Source: Nocardioides baculatus (GTDB lineage Bacteria; Actinomycetota; Actinomycetes; Propionibacteriales; Nocardioidaceae). Taken from it: a stretch of 64,000 nt of DNA. Positions 17,889 through 25,496 of this stretch are shown here, one piece after another. The translations under genes were made by a program, and so were the position numbers. Location of the stretch: contig NZ_JAERSG010000001.1 in the NCBI RefSeq assembly GCF_016735675.1, positions 806,001 through 870,000 on the forward strand, read 5' to 3'. Below the pieces are notes generated by a model, which saw only the letters and a list, made by a program, of their open reading frames with translations, searched no databases and was not told the DNA's origin. Each line of letters begins with the position of its first letter. Within the stretch, counting starts at the first letter, position 1.

Positions 17889-18299
17889 ATGGACCTCGAC
17901 CGCTTCGTCGACGCGCAGGCCGGGACGTACGACCGGGCGCTGGGCGAGCTGCGCGCCGGGCGCAAGACCGGCCACTGGATGTGGTGGGTCTTCCCGCAGC
18001 TGGCCGGGCTGGGCGCGAGCCCGACGTCGCAGGCGTACGCCGTCCGCGACCTCACCGAGGCGACGGCGTACGTCCGGCACGAGGTCCTCGGTCCGCGGCT
18101 GCTCGAGTGCTGCCGCGCCCTCCTCGACCTCGACGGCGTCAGCGCCGAGCGGGTACTCGGGTCGGTCGACGCGATGAAGCTCCGGTCGTCGATGACGCTC
18201 TTCGCCCGCGCGGCTCCGGACGAGGCGGTGTTCGGCGAGGTGCTGGAGAAGTTCTACGACGGCCGCGAGGACGAGCGGACGGTCGCGTTGCTGGCCTGA
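17889..18299 (+). CDS. DUF1810 family protein
   Basis: 136 residues from ATG 17889 (a GTG at 17880 would add three). The family pattern is clear: LDRFVDAQAGTYDRALGELR, GHWMWWVFPQLAGLG and AYAVRDLTEATAYVRHEVLG, then SMTLFARAAPDEAVFGEVLEKFYDG at the end. DUF1810 proteins are cytosolic calpastatin-like named proteins of unknown biochemical function, related in fold to NADAR-type proteins. Transcribed alone, it is followed by a hairpin. Confidence 0.88.
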   Translation: MDLDRFVDAQAGTYDRALGELRAGRKTGHWMWWVFPQLAGLGASPTSQAYAVRDLTEATAYVRHEVLGPRLLECCRALLDLDGVSAERVLGSVDAMKLRSSMTLFARAAPDEAVFGEVLEKFYDGREDERTVALLA

Positions 18300-18303
18300 G
18301 CCG

Positions 18304-18323
18304 CCCACCGCAAGGGGTGGGCC
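18304..18323 (+). terminator. hairpin after the DUF1810 gene
   Basis: GCCCACC and GGTGGGC form a 7-bp perfect stem around six bases, five bases after the stop codon. It is GC-rich and lacks a long T-tract. Confidence 0.5.
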
Positions 18324-18363
18324 GGCCGTTGTGATGTCCGTGGGCCCGGCGTAGGACTGGACC

Positions 18364-18510
18364 ATGACCACCACACCGATGGAGCCCGAGTCCGACCCGC
18401 AGATCGTGCCGTCCGGCGACCCGCAGGTGAACCCGATCGACCCCGGTCAGGCCCCGGAGGCTCCCGAGCCGCAGACCGACCCGCAGACCCGGCCCGACGG
18501 CGGGCTGTAG
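18364..18510 (+). CDS. 48-residue acidic Pro/Asp/Gln-rich small protein
   Basis: ATG 18364 to TAG 18510 encodes a low-complexity acidic peptide with repeated DPQ motifs (ESDPQIVPSGDPQVNPIDPG, and QTDPQTRPDGGL at the end). It has no hydrophobic segment, no Cys, and is probably disordered. Third positions are strongly G/C, and the ORF sits in its own gap between two plus-strand genes. The function is unknown. Confidence 0.5.
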   Translation: MTTTPMEPESDPQIVPSGDPQVNPIDPGQAPEAPEPQTDPQTRPDGGL

Positions 18511-18540
18511 ACCGGTCGCGGGGCTGCCTATGCTCGGTCC

Positions 18541-19545
18541 ATGACCATCCAGCAGACCGCCGAGCTCACCCACGCAGCGATGCTCGGCCTCGGCGTCCAC
18601 CGGCCCGAGCGGGTCGTCACGAACGACGAGATCTGCGAGGTGCTGGACTCCTCCGACGAGTGGATCCAGACGCGGTCGGGCATCCGGACGCGGCGCTTCG
18701 CGTCCGAGGGCGAGACCCTGATCGGGATGTCGATCAGCGCGTCGCAGCGCGCGCTCGCGGCGGCCGGGGTCGACGCGAACCAGATCGGCTGTGTCATCGT
18801 CGCGACGTCCACGCACCCCGAGCACACGCCCGCGTCGGCGCCGCAGGTCGCGACCGCGCTCGGCATCACGGCGGCGGCCTTCGACATCTCCGCCGGCTGC
18901 GCCGGCTTCTGCCACGCCCTCAACCTGGCCGCGTCGATGGTGCGCGCCGGAGCCGAGTCCCACGTGCTGGTGGTCGGTGTCGAGCAGCTCAGCCGCTTCA
19001 TGGACCCGACCGACCGCGGCACCGCCTTCATCTTCGCCGACGGCGCCGGTGCGGTCGTCGTCGGACCGTCGGCCGAGGCCGGCATCGGTCCGACCGCCTG
19101 GGGCTCCGACGGGTCGCAGGCCCACGTCATCACCCAGACCCCGAGCTGCATGGGCGTGCGTGATCACACCGCCGCCGACCACCCCGTCGTCCAGATGGAG
19201 GGCACCGCTGTCTTCCGATGGGCGCCGTTCGCGATGGCGAAGGTCGCGCACGAGGCGCTCGGTCTGGCCGGCATCGGGGTCGACGACCTGGACGCGTTCA
19301 TCCCGCACCAGGCCAACCTCCGGATCACCCAGACCCTCGCCAAGAACATCGGGCTCCCCGACTCGGTCGCCATCGCGACCGACGTCATCGACTCGGGCAA
19401 CACCTCGGCGGCCTCGGTGCCGCTCGCGATGGAGGCGATGATCCGGCAGGACGAGGCCGCCGCCGGTGACACCGCGCTGCTGATCGCCTTCGGTGCCGGG
19501 CTCAGCTATGCCGGCCAGGTCGTGACCCTGCCGCCTCTGGGCTGA
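18541..19545 (+). CDS. fabH: beta-ketoacyl-ACP synthase III
   Basis: 334 residues, the usual FabH length. The catalytic triad is visible: Cys120 in DISAGCAGF, His256 in FIPHQANLRI and Asn287 in DSGNTSAAS. The start of the fold (RVVTNDEICEVLDSSDEWIQ, RTRRFASEGET) is standard. It condenses an acyl-CoA primer (often branched in actinobacteria) with malonyl-ACP to start fatty acid synthesis. It is not next to fabD/acpP/fabF here, so it may be a second FabH or one serving a specialised lipid. Confidence 0.93.
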   Translation: MTIQQTAELTHAAMLGLGVHRPERVVTNDEICEVLDSSDEWIQTRSGIRTRRFASEGETLIGMSISASQRALAAAGVDANQIGCVIVATSTHPEHTPASAPQVATALGITAAAFDISAGCAGFCHALNLAASMVRAGAESHVLVVGVEQLSRFMDPTDRGTAFIFADGAGAVVVGPSAEAGIGPTAWGSDGSQAHVITQTPSCMGVRDHTAADHPVVQMEGTAVFRWAPFAMAKVAHEALGLAGIGVDDLDAFIPHQANLRITQTLAKNIGLPDSVAIATDVIDSGNTSAASVPLAMEAMIRQDEAAAGDTALLIAFGAGLSYAGQVVTLPPLG

Positions 19546-19550
19546 GTCCC

Positions 19551-19910
19551 TCAGCCCTTGGCCTGCTGGACGGCGTGCCCGAGCGCGAGGCCCAGCGCGT
19601 CGGCCTCGTCGAGGGTGAAGGTGACGGACTCGCCGAGCTCGCCGCGGTACATCTCGACGACCGGCGTGTGCCCGGGCCGGCGCTGCAGGTAGAGGTGGAC
19701 GGTCTCGCGGCGCCACTCGTCGTCGGCGACCTCGACGAGCGGACGACGGGTCAGCTCGACCTCGACCGTCGTGCCACGGCAGACCTGGTCCTCGGGAAAA
19801 CGTGCGTCGGTGTGGCCGGTGCCGTCGACGCACCAGGGCGCGCACGTGACGGCGGGGAGGCCGGGGGCGGCCGCCGGTGCGGTGGTCGTCGCCGGAGCGG
19901 TGAGGGTCAT
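19551..19910 (-). CDS. DUF6907-like small protein
   Basis: 119 residues from ATG 19910. After an Ala/Thr/Pro-rich leader comes CAPWCVDGTGHT with a third Cys at QVCRGT. Then follows a beta-rich stretch (VEVELTRRPLVEVADDEW, ETVHLYLQRR) and a C-terminal helix (TLDEADALGLALGHAVQQA). This order matches small actinobacterial DUF6907-type proteins of unknown function; the Cys/His cluster may bind metal. It converges with fabH five bases away. In-frame upstream sequence to 20057 has no coding character. Confidence 0.65.
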   Translation of the reverse strand: MTLTAPATTTAPAAAPGLPAVTCAPWCVDGTGHTDARFPEDQVCRGTTVEVELTRRPLVEVADDEWRRETVHLYLQRRPGHTPVVEMYRGELGESVTFTLDEADALGLALGHAVQQAKG

Positions 19911-20010
19911 CGAGGGGCCTTTCGCGCGTCCCGCTGGGATGGGCTTCTCGACATTGAACCCCCGAAGGTGCCTCCAGGACACGGCCTGCCCACCCCTCGG
20001 GAGGGGTCGC

Positions 20011-20766
20011 TCATCGCGCCGGCGCGGCCAGTCGCTCGGCCACGACCGCCCAGACATCGGGATCGACGCCCAGCCCGATGTGGGTCGAGGAGACCTCGAC
20101 GTGCTCGACCCCCGGCGTCGAGCGGTCGAGGCAGGCCTGCCACGCCACGACGCCGTCGCGCCGCGAGAAGATCACCGTCAGCGGCACGCTGATCGGGGAC
20201 TCGGCATCCAGACGGCGCGTGACCCGCTCCGCGTCGCCCGAGCCGGCGCCGAAGAAGCGGGCGACGCTCGTGTGCCGCGGACCGGACACCGGCGTGCCGT
20301 AGGTGACGACCCGGCGTACGGCCTCGGGGTGGCGGCGGGCGACCTCCCGGGCGATCACGCCGCCGAGGCTCCAGCCGACCAGCGACGCGGGTGAACCGGT
20401 CTCGTCGACCAGGTCGAGCAGCCGCGCCGACAACCGGTCGACGTCGCGCCGCGGGTCGCCGGTGTTGGTGCCGAAGCCCCAGCCGCGGGCGTCGTACCCC
20501 AGGCGCCGGAGGTACGCACGCAGCGGCGCACCGGACAGCTCGGGGGCCTGCCAGCCGGGGATGTCGACCACGAGGTGGCCGTCGCCGCGCGGCATCGACG
20601 CCAGCCGCGGGACCGCACCGACGAGTCGTACGGCAGCCAGCGGGGAGGTGAGCTCGCCGAGCGTCGCCCACGTCGGCGGCGGGCCGCTCGGCGCGGCGAG
20701 CGCGTCGACATCGGTCGTCGCGCGGGCCCGCGACCGCACACCGGTGAGGCCGAGCAGGGGTGTCAT
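20011..20766 (-). CDS. alpha/beta hydrolase
   Basis: 251 residues from ATG 20766. The nucleophile elbow is GWSLGG (Ser133), the acid is probably Asp204 in SRRDGVVAW and the base His229 in SSTHIGLG; LVVDIPGWQAP precedes the cap. There is no signal peptide, so it is cytosolic. The fold resembles lipase/PGAP1-like esterases (GFGTNTGD motif), and the substrate is unknown. It is divergent from the secreted S15-like hydrolase with 88 bases between starts. Confidence 0.82.
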   Translation of the reverse strand: MTPLLGLTGVRSRARATTDVDALAAPSGPPPTWATLGELTSPLAAVRLVGAVPRLASMPRGDGHLVVDIPGWQAPELSGAPLRAYLRRLGYDARGWGFGTNTGDPRRDVDRLSARLLDLVDETGSPASLVGWSLGGVIAREVARRHPEAVRRVVTYGTPVSGPRHTSVARFFGAGSGDAERVTRRLDAESPISVPLTVIFSRRDGVVAWQACLDRSTPGVEHVEVSSTHIGLGVDPDVWAVVAERLAAPAR

Positions 20767-20854
20767 GAGCTCGACCGTACGTGGTCGCGCGCCGTAGCCG
20801 GGACCGTGGTTACTCGTTGGTACAGCAGACCCGTCCCGCCCAGGAGGCCCTGCG

Positions 20855-22399
20855 ATGCACCGAATCGTCACCGCCGCAGTCATCGGCGTCGTCACTGCCG
20901 CCACGAGCCCGCTGCTCGTCGCGCCCGTCGCTCCGGCGGCCTCCGCGGCCGGCGTCACGACGACGGACGGGTGCATCGAGAGCGTCCCCGACCCGGGCAC
21001 CACGGCGCCGGTCGAGATCTGCTTCACGCTGTTCCGCCCGGCCTCGGCGACGAAGGCCGCGCCCGTGCCGATGGTGCTGCACAGCCACGGCTGGGGCGGC
21101 AGCCGGACCACGGACCCGGCGGCGTTCTCCTACCTGACCGACGCCGGCTTCGGCGTGCTGAGCTTCGACCAACGCGGGTTCGGCGAGAGCGGCGGGCACG
21201 CGCACATCGAGAACCCCGACGTCGAGGGCAAGGACGTGCAGAGGATCGTCGACCTCGTCGCCGCCCAGGACTGGGTGGAGAAGCAGAGGCCGGGCGACCC
21301 CGTCCTCGGGGCGATCGGCGGGTCCTACGGCGGCGGCTACCAGTTCGTCGGCGCGTTCAGCGAGCTCCGCGACACCGGCACGACGCGGTTCGACGCCCTC
21401 GTCCCCGAGATCACCTGGTGGAGCCTGACGGAGAGCCTCTTCCCGCAGGGCGTCCCGCGGACCGAGTGGGCTGCGGCCCTCACGGCGGCGGCGCTGCCGA
21501 CCGACGCGCTGCCGCCGATCGTGCTGCAGGGCTTCGCCGAGACGTCCGCGACGGGCAACGTGCCGACCTACCTCCACGACTTCCTCGACAAGAACGGTCC
21601 CGAGTGGCACGCGCGGCAGGGTCGCCGACTCGACGTGCCGGTGCTCTTCGGCCAGGGCGAGACCGACAACCTCTTCCCGCTGCACCAGGGGCTGAAGAAC
21701 TTCCAGCGCGCGCTCACCGACAAGGCCCGCAGTCGCAGCATCTTCGTCGGCTACAACGGCGGCCACACGCTGCCGTCGCTGCTGCCCGCCGGCAGCAACT
21801 ACGACATCCCGCTCGCCGTGAGCGACAGCTGCTCGCCGACGCTGGGCAGTCCGTCCTTCACCGACCTGGGCCTGCGGTTCCTCCAGCAGAACCTCCAGGG
21901 GAAGAGGACCGGGCTCACCGGGTTCGGTCGCTACCACCTCACCACCGCGGGCGGACGCTGCGTCACGGTCCCGTCGGTCGCCCCGACGCGGACCGTGCGC
22001 CTCGGCGACGTCATCAGCACCGTCGGTGTCGGCGCGCCGGTCGCGTACCCCATCGCGCAGGGTCCGCTCACCGTCGCCGGCTCACCGACGCTCGACGCGA
22101 CGATCAGCACCCTCGGCCTCGACAACCGTGCCTTCCTCGCGCTGTCGGTCGGCACCAGCCCGCTCGACGCGAAGGTCGTGCAGAACAACATGCTGCCGAT
22201 CCGCGAGAACGGCATCGCGATCAACAAGCCACGGAGCGGCATCGAGCTTCCGTCGGTCGCGGTCGACGTACCCGCCGGCCAGACGCTCTTCCTCACCGTC
22301 TCGCCGATCTCGGACATGTCCGCCGGGTTCGGCAGCCGGATCGTCGGCGCGATGCGGCTGAAGGACGTCGACGTGCACCTGCCGCTGACGACGCAGTAG
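20855..22399 (+). CDS. secreted X-Pro dipeptidyl-peptidase/CocE-like hydrolase
   Basis: 514 residues with a Sec signal peptide (about 1-32, ending PAASAAG) and a good Shine-Dalgarno (AGGAGG) nine bases before ATG 20855. The catalytic alpha/beta-hydrolase domain shows HSHGWGGS (oxyanion side), SFDQRGFGES, the nucleophile in GGSYGG (Ser157), an acid candidate in GQGETDNLFP and a His in YNGGHTLP. The C-terminal third (about 360-514) is a beta-sandwich like the CocE/NonD C-terminal domain. It probably cleaves ester or amide bonds outside the cell; the substrate is unknown. Confidence 0.85.
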   Translation: MHRIVTAAVIGVVTAATSPLLVAPVAPAASAAGVTTTDGCIESVPDPGTTAPVEICFTLFRPASATKAAPVPMVLHSHGWGGSRTTDPAAFSYLTDAGFGVLSFDQRGFGESGGHAHIENPDVEGKDVQRIVDLVAAQDWVEKQRPGDPVLGAIGGSYGGGYQFVGAFSELRDTGTTRFDALVPEITWWSLTESLFPQGVPRTEWAAALTAAALPTDALPPIVLQGFAETSATGNVPTYLHDFLDKNGPEWHARQGRRLDVPVLFGQGETDNLFPLHQGLKNFQRALTDKARSRSIFVGYNGGHTLPSLLPAGSNYDIPLAVSDSCSPTLGSPSFTDLGLRFLQQNLQGKRTGLTGFGRYHLTTAGGRCVTVPSVAPTRTVRLGDVISTVGVGAPVAYPIAQGPLTVAGSPTLDATISTLGLDNRAFLALSVGTSPLDAKVVQNNMLPIRENGIAINKPRSGIELPSVAVDVPAGQTLFLTVSPISDMSAGFGSRIVGAMRLKDVDVHLPLTTQ

Positions 22400-22402
22400 C
22401 GC

Positions 22403-22672
22403 TCAGCCCGGACCGAGCGGGAGGGACGTCTCGACCAGCCCGCCCGAGCCGGTCGCCGAGGCGCGCAGCGTGCCGCCGACCTGCTGTGCCCGCTCGCGCA
22501 TCGACGAGATCCCGACACCCGGCACCCACTCGACGCCCGACCGACCGTCGTCGCGCACGGCGACGTGGAGCGCACCGTCGCGGACGCGCACCTCGACGCG
22601 AGCCGTCGTCGCCTGGCGCTCGGGCAGCAAGGCGGCCAACCGGCGCTCCGCGGCGAGCCTGATCGTGGTCAC
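22403..22672 (-). pseudogene. remnant of a NarL-type sensor histidine kinase ATPase domain
   Basis: The 89-residue frame matches only the end of an HATPase_c domain of LiaS/DesK-type kinases: RVEVRVRDGALHVAVRDDGR (N/D-box), then GVGISSMRERAQQVGGTL (G-box) and a final SLPLG. The part that should carry the N-box (Asn...His) reads AAERRLAALLPERQATT and has lost those residues. Dimerisation and sensor domains are absent, since upstream sequence codes on the other strand. No response regulator follows. It looks like a decayed gene end. Confidence 0.7.
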
Positions 22673-22793
22673 CCTGACCTCGCTCCCGGCCTTCTTCGTC
22701 GACGTGCCGGCGGTCGTGAAGATCTTCGTCGCCGCGGGCGTGGTCTGGACGATCGTGATGGTCGTGCTGATGTTCTCCCCGCCGAAGCGCTAG
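22665..22793 (+). CDS. small membrane protein or gene fragment, 42 residues
   Basis: From GTG 22665 the frame reads VVTLTSLPAFFVDVPAVVKI and a hydrophobic helix (FVAAGVVWTIVMVVLMF), ending SPPKR. Third-position bias is strong. It abuts the histidine-kinase remnant on the opposite strand and shares the palindromic CTAG with the stop of the dienoyl-CoA reductase gene. It may be an intact one-helix membrane protein or the end of a longer lost gene. Confidence 0.45.
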   Translation: MVTLTSLPAFFVDVPAVVKIFVAAGVVWTIVMVVLMFSPPKR

Positions 22794-24802
22794 AGCGCCG
22801 CCACGACCTCGGTCCCCTGCTTGATCGCGCGCTTCGCGTCGAGCTCGGCCGCGACGTCCGCACCTCCGATGAGGTGGGCGTCGCGGTCGAGGCCGTCGTA
22901 GAGGCCGCGCACCGACTCCTGGCCCGCGCACACCACGACGGTGTCGACCTCGATCACGCGCCGCTCGCCGTCGACGGTGACGTGCAGGCCCTCATCGTCG
23001 ATCCGGTCGTAGGTCGCTCCGCTGACCTGGGTCACCCTCGACTGCTTGAGCACCGCTCGGTGCGCCCAACCCGACGTCTTGCCGAGGCCGATGCCGATCG
23101 GCGTGGTCTTGCGCTGGACGAGTGTCACCTCGCGCGCGGGGGTGCGCGGCTTGGCCTCGGTCAGCCCGCCGGCGGTGAGGGCCGGGTCGCCGACGCCCCA
23201 GTGGGCCATCCAGTCGTCGAGGTCCTCCTCTTCATGGGTGAGGAAGACACTGACGTCGACGCCGATGCCACCGGCGCCGATCACCGCGACGCGCTTGCCG
23301 GGGACGACGGCACCGCTCAGCACGTCGGCGTACGACGCCACGGACGGGTGGTCGATGCCCGGGATCGCGGGCATCCGCGGCTCGACGCCGGTCGAGACGA
23401 TCACCTGGTCGAAGCCGGCGAGGTCGTCGGCGGTGGCCTCCGTCGAACGGCGTACGTCGACGTCGAGGACCTCGAGGCGACGGGTGAAGTAGCGCAGCGT
23501 GTCGGCGAAGTCCTCCTTGCCGGGGACGGCCATCGCCAGGCGGAACTGGCCGCCGAGCTCGGGAGACTTCTCGAAGAGGGTGACCGCGAAGCCGCGCTCG
23601 GCCGCGCTGACGGCCGCGGCCAGGCCGGCCGGACCGGCGCCGACGACGGCCACCGTCTGCTTCCGCAGGGTCGGCATCAGGACGAGCTCGGTCTCGTGGC
23701 ACGCGCGCGGGTTGACCAGGCAGGAGGCTCGCTCGTTGCTGAACACGTGGTCGAGGCAGGCCTGGTTGCACGCGATGCAGGTGTTGATCTCGTCGGCGCG
23801 CTCGTCCATCGCCTTGGCCACGAACGCCGCGTCGGCCAGCAGCGGCCGCGCCATCGAGACGAGGTCGGCCTCGCCCGCGGCGAGGATCTCCTCGGCGAGC
23901 TCGGGGGTGTTGATCCGGTTGGAGGCACAGACCGGCACGTCGACGACCTGCTTGAGCCGAGCGGTGTACGACCGCCACGCGCCGCGCGGCACCTGCGTGA
24001 TGATCGTCGGGACGCGCGCCTCGTGCCAGCCGATGCCGGTGTTGAAGACCGTGACGCCGGCGGCCTGGAGGTGGAGCGCGAGCTCGGCGGTCTCCTCCCA
24101 CGTCTGGCCGCCCTCGACCAGGTCGAGCAGGGAGATCCGGTAGACGATCGGGAAGTCGTCGCCGACGAGCTCGCGCGAGCGGCGTACGACCTCGACGGGG
24201 AAGTGCATGCGGCGCGCGGCCGAGCCGCCCCACTGGTCGTCGCGGTCGTTGGTCCGGGCGGCGAGGAACTGGTTGATGAGGTAGCCCTCGGAGCCCATGA
24301 TCTCGACCGCGTCGTAGCCTGCCTTCCGCGCCAGCGCGACGCTCTTCGCGAAGGCGGTCGCCGTGTGGTCCACGTCCTTGGTGGACATCGCGCTCGGCTT
24401 GAAGGGCGTGATCGGCGACTTCTTGTCCGACGCGCTCTGCGACAGCGGGTGGTAGCCGTAGCGGCCGGCGTGCAGCACCTGCAGCGCGATCGCGCCGCCC
24501 GCGTCGTGCACCGCGCCGGTCACCCGCTCGTGCCGCTTGGCGTGCAGTCGGTTGGTCATCTCCGAGGCGAACGGCTTGAGCCAGCCGCGCTTGGTGGGGG
24601 CGTACCCGCCGGTGATGATCAGGCCGACGCCGCCGCGGGCGCGCTCCTCGAAGAACGCCGCGAGCTTGTCGATGTCCCACGGGTGGTCCTCGAGCCCGGT
24701 GTGCATCGAGCCCATCACGACCCGGTTGCGCAGGGTCAGTGCGTCGGGGCCGCTGCCGAGGGTGATCGGCTCGAGGAGGTGGGGGTAGCGGGGGTGCGTC
24801 AC
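22790..24802 (-). CDS. fadH: 2,4-dienoyl-CoA reductase-like FMN/FAD/4Fe-4S oxidoreductase
   Basis: 670 residues from GTG 24802. The N-terminal Old Yellow Enzyme barrel contains RNRVVMGSMHTGLED, LQVLHAGRYGYHP, YDAVEIMGSEGYLINQFL and ADLVSMARPLLAD. It is followed by the 4Fe-4S ligands CIACNQACLDHVF...CLVNPRAC and a C-terminal FAD/NADPH module (VAVVGAGPAGLAAAVSA; VAVIGAGGIGVDVSVF). This is the DCR/FadH plan, which reduces 2,4-dienoyl-CoA from unsaturated fatty acids with NADPH; related enoate or trimethylamine enzymes are the alternative. GTGA overlap with the PadR gene indicates co-expression. Confidence 0.88.
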   Translation of the reverse strand: MTHPRYPHLLEPITLGSGPDALTLRNRVVMGSMHTGLEDHPWDIDKLAAFFEERARGGVGLIITGGYAPTKRGWLKPFASEMTNRLHAKRHERVTGAVHDAGGAIALQVLHAGRYGYHPLSQSASDKKSPITPFKPSAMSTKDVDHTATAFAKSVALARKAGYDAVEIMGSEGYLINQFLAARTNDRDDQWGGSAARRMHFPVEVVRRSRELVGDDFPIVYRISLLDLVEGGQTWEETAELALHLQAAGVTVFNTGIGWHEARVPTIITQVPRGAWRSYTARLKQVVDVPVCASNRINTPELAEEILAAGEADLVSMARPLLADAAFVAKAMDERADEINTCIACNQACLDHVFSNERASCLVNPRACHETELVLMPTLRKQTVAVVGAGPAGLAAAVSAAERGFAVTLFEKSPELGGQFRLAMAVPGKEDFADTLRYFTRRLEVLDVDVRRSTEATADDLAGFDQVIVSTGVEPRMPAIPGIDHPSVASYADVLSGAVVPGKRVAVIGAGGIGVDVSVFLTHEEEDLDDWMAHWGVGDPALTAGGLTEAKPRTPAREVTLVQRKTTPIGIGLGKTSGWAHRAVLKQSRVTQVSGATYDRIDDEGLHVTVDGERRVIEVDTVVVCAGQESVRGLYDGLDRDAHLIGGADVAAELDAKRAIKQGTEVVAAL

Positions 24803-25341
24803 TTCGGGGCTCCTTCGTGGGCCTGCAGGTACTCGGTGATCCAGTCGATCCAGAACTGCTCGAGCCGGAGGCCGCCGCGCAGCACCAGCCACTGGTCGAG
24901 CGCCGCGCCGTCGAGCGCGGTGGGGTCGGGGAACTGCTCGCGCTCGAACTTCTCGTAGTGCGCCAGCCGCGTCGCGTGGTCGGCGCGCAGGTCGACCAGG
25001 TGGTCGGTCAGCGTGGCGCGGTCGCCGTACGACGCCCCGCGGAGCTTGACCGCCAGCTCGCTGCGGAAGCCCTCCATCGGCATCGGCCTCGCGAGCCAGT
25101 CGGCGAGCACCTCGCGGCCGGTCGCCGACGGCGTGTGGACCCGCTTGTCCGGGCGACCGTCCTGCTCGACGACCTCGACCGTCACCCAGCCGTCGGACTC
25201 CATCCGCGCGAGCACCCGGTAGATCTGCTGGTGGGTCGCGTGCCAGAAGAAGCCGAGCGACCTCTCGAAGCGCCGGGTGAGCTCGAGCCCGCTCGCCGGT
25301 CGCTCGCTGAGCGCGACGAGGAGGGCGTGCTCGAGGGCCAT
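24799..25341 (-). CDS. PadR family transcriptional regulator
   Basis: 180 residues from ATG 25341. N-terminal winged helix: MALEHALLVALSERPASGLE, FFWHATHQQIYRVLARMESD and GWVTVEVVEQDGRPDKRVH (wing). A C-terminal helical vinculin-like dimerisation domain with WIDWITEYLQ follows. It is coupled to fadH and preceded by a 14-bp TGCAACgagTTGCA palindrome, the usual PadR operator shape, so it probably represses its own operon until an acyl or phenolic ligand appears (inference). The longer upstream frame to 25395 would run through the operator and is rejected. Confidence 0.88.
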   Translation of the reverse strand: MALEHALLVALSERPASGLELTRRFERSLGFFWHATHQQIYRVLARMESDGWVTVEVVEQDGRPDKRVHTPSATGREVLADWLARPMPMEGFRSELAVKLRGASYGDRATLTDHLVDLRADHATRLAHYEKFEREQFPDPTALDGAALDQWLVLRGGLRLEQFWIDWITEYLQAHEGAPK

Positions 25342-25363
25342 GCCCGGCAGTGTGGCGCACCTA

Positions 25364-25377
25364 TGCAACGAGTTGCA
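25364..25377. promoter_or_regulatory. probable PadR operator
   Basis: TGCAACGAGTTGCA is an inverted repeat with 5-bp TGCAA/TTGCA arms, 23 bases upstream of the padR start. Its composition matches known PadR-type sites (ATGcAAC...GTTGCAT). Autoregulation is inferred. Confidence 0.6.
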
Positions 25378-25406
25378 AGGTGGCCTGGGCCACATCCTCC
25401 TCCCCA

Positions 25407-25470
25407 GGTAGTTCAGGGCGAGATGGTCGTCGCGCCGCCCTTCGGCCGACCGGGTCGCCCTGAACTACCC
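25407..25470. repeat. dispersed palindromic element, copy 2
   Basis: Begins AGGTAGTTCAGGGCGAGATGG and ends GTCGCCCTGAACTACCC; the arms pair over about 16 bases. It lies between the divergent padR and CoA-transferase genes. Related copies are at 870-932 and 48731-48794. Confidence 0.85.
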
Positions 25471-25496
25471 CTCGCGACCGTGACAGCGTTGGTGTC

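Noticed and set aside
23232..24680. Second long minus-strand frame within fadH
   Set aside because: It is a shifted frame of the dienoyl-CoA reductase gene and lacks any motif.
25342..25395. Upstream extension of the PadR protein
   Set aside because: It would place the TGCAACGAGTTGCA operator inside the gene and adds residues unlike the family, whose members start directly at the winged helix.
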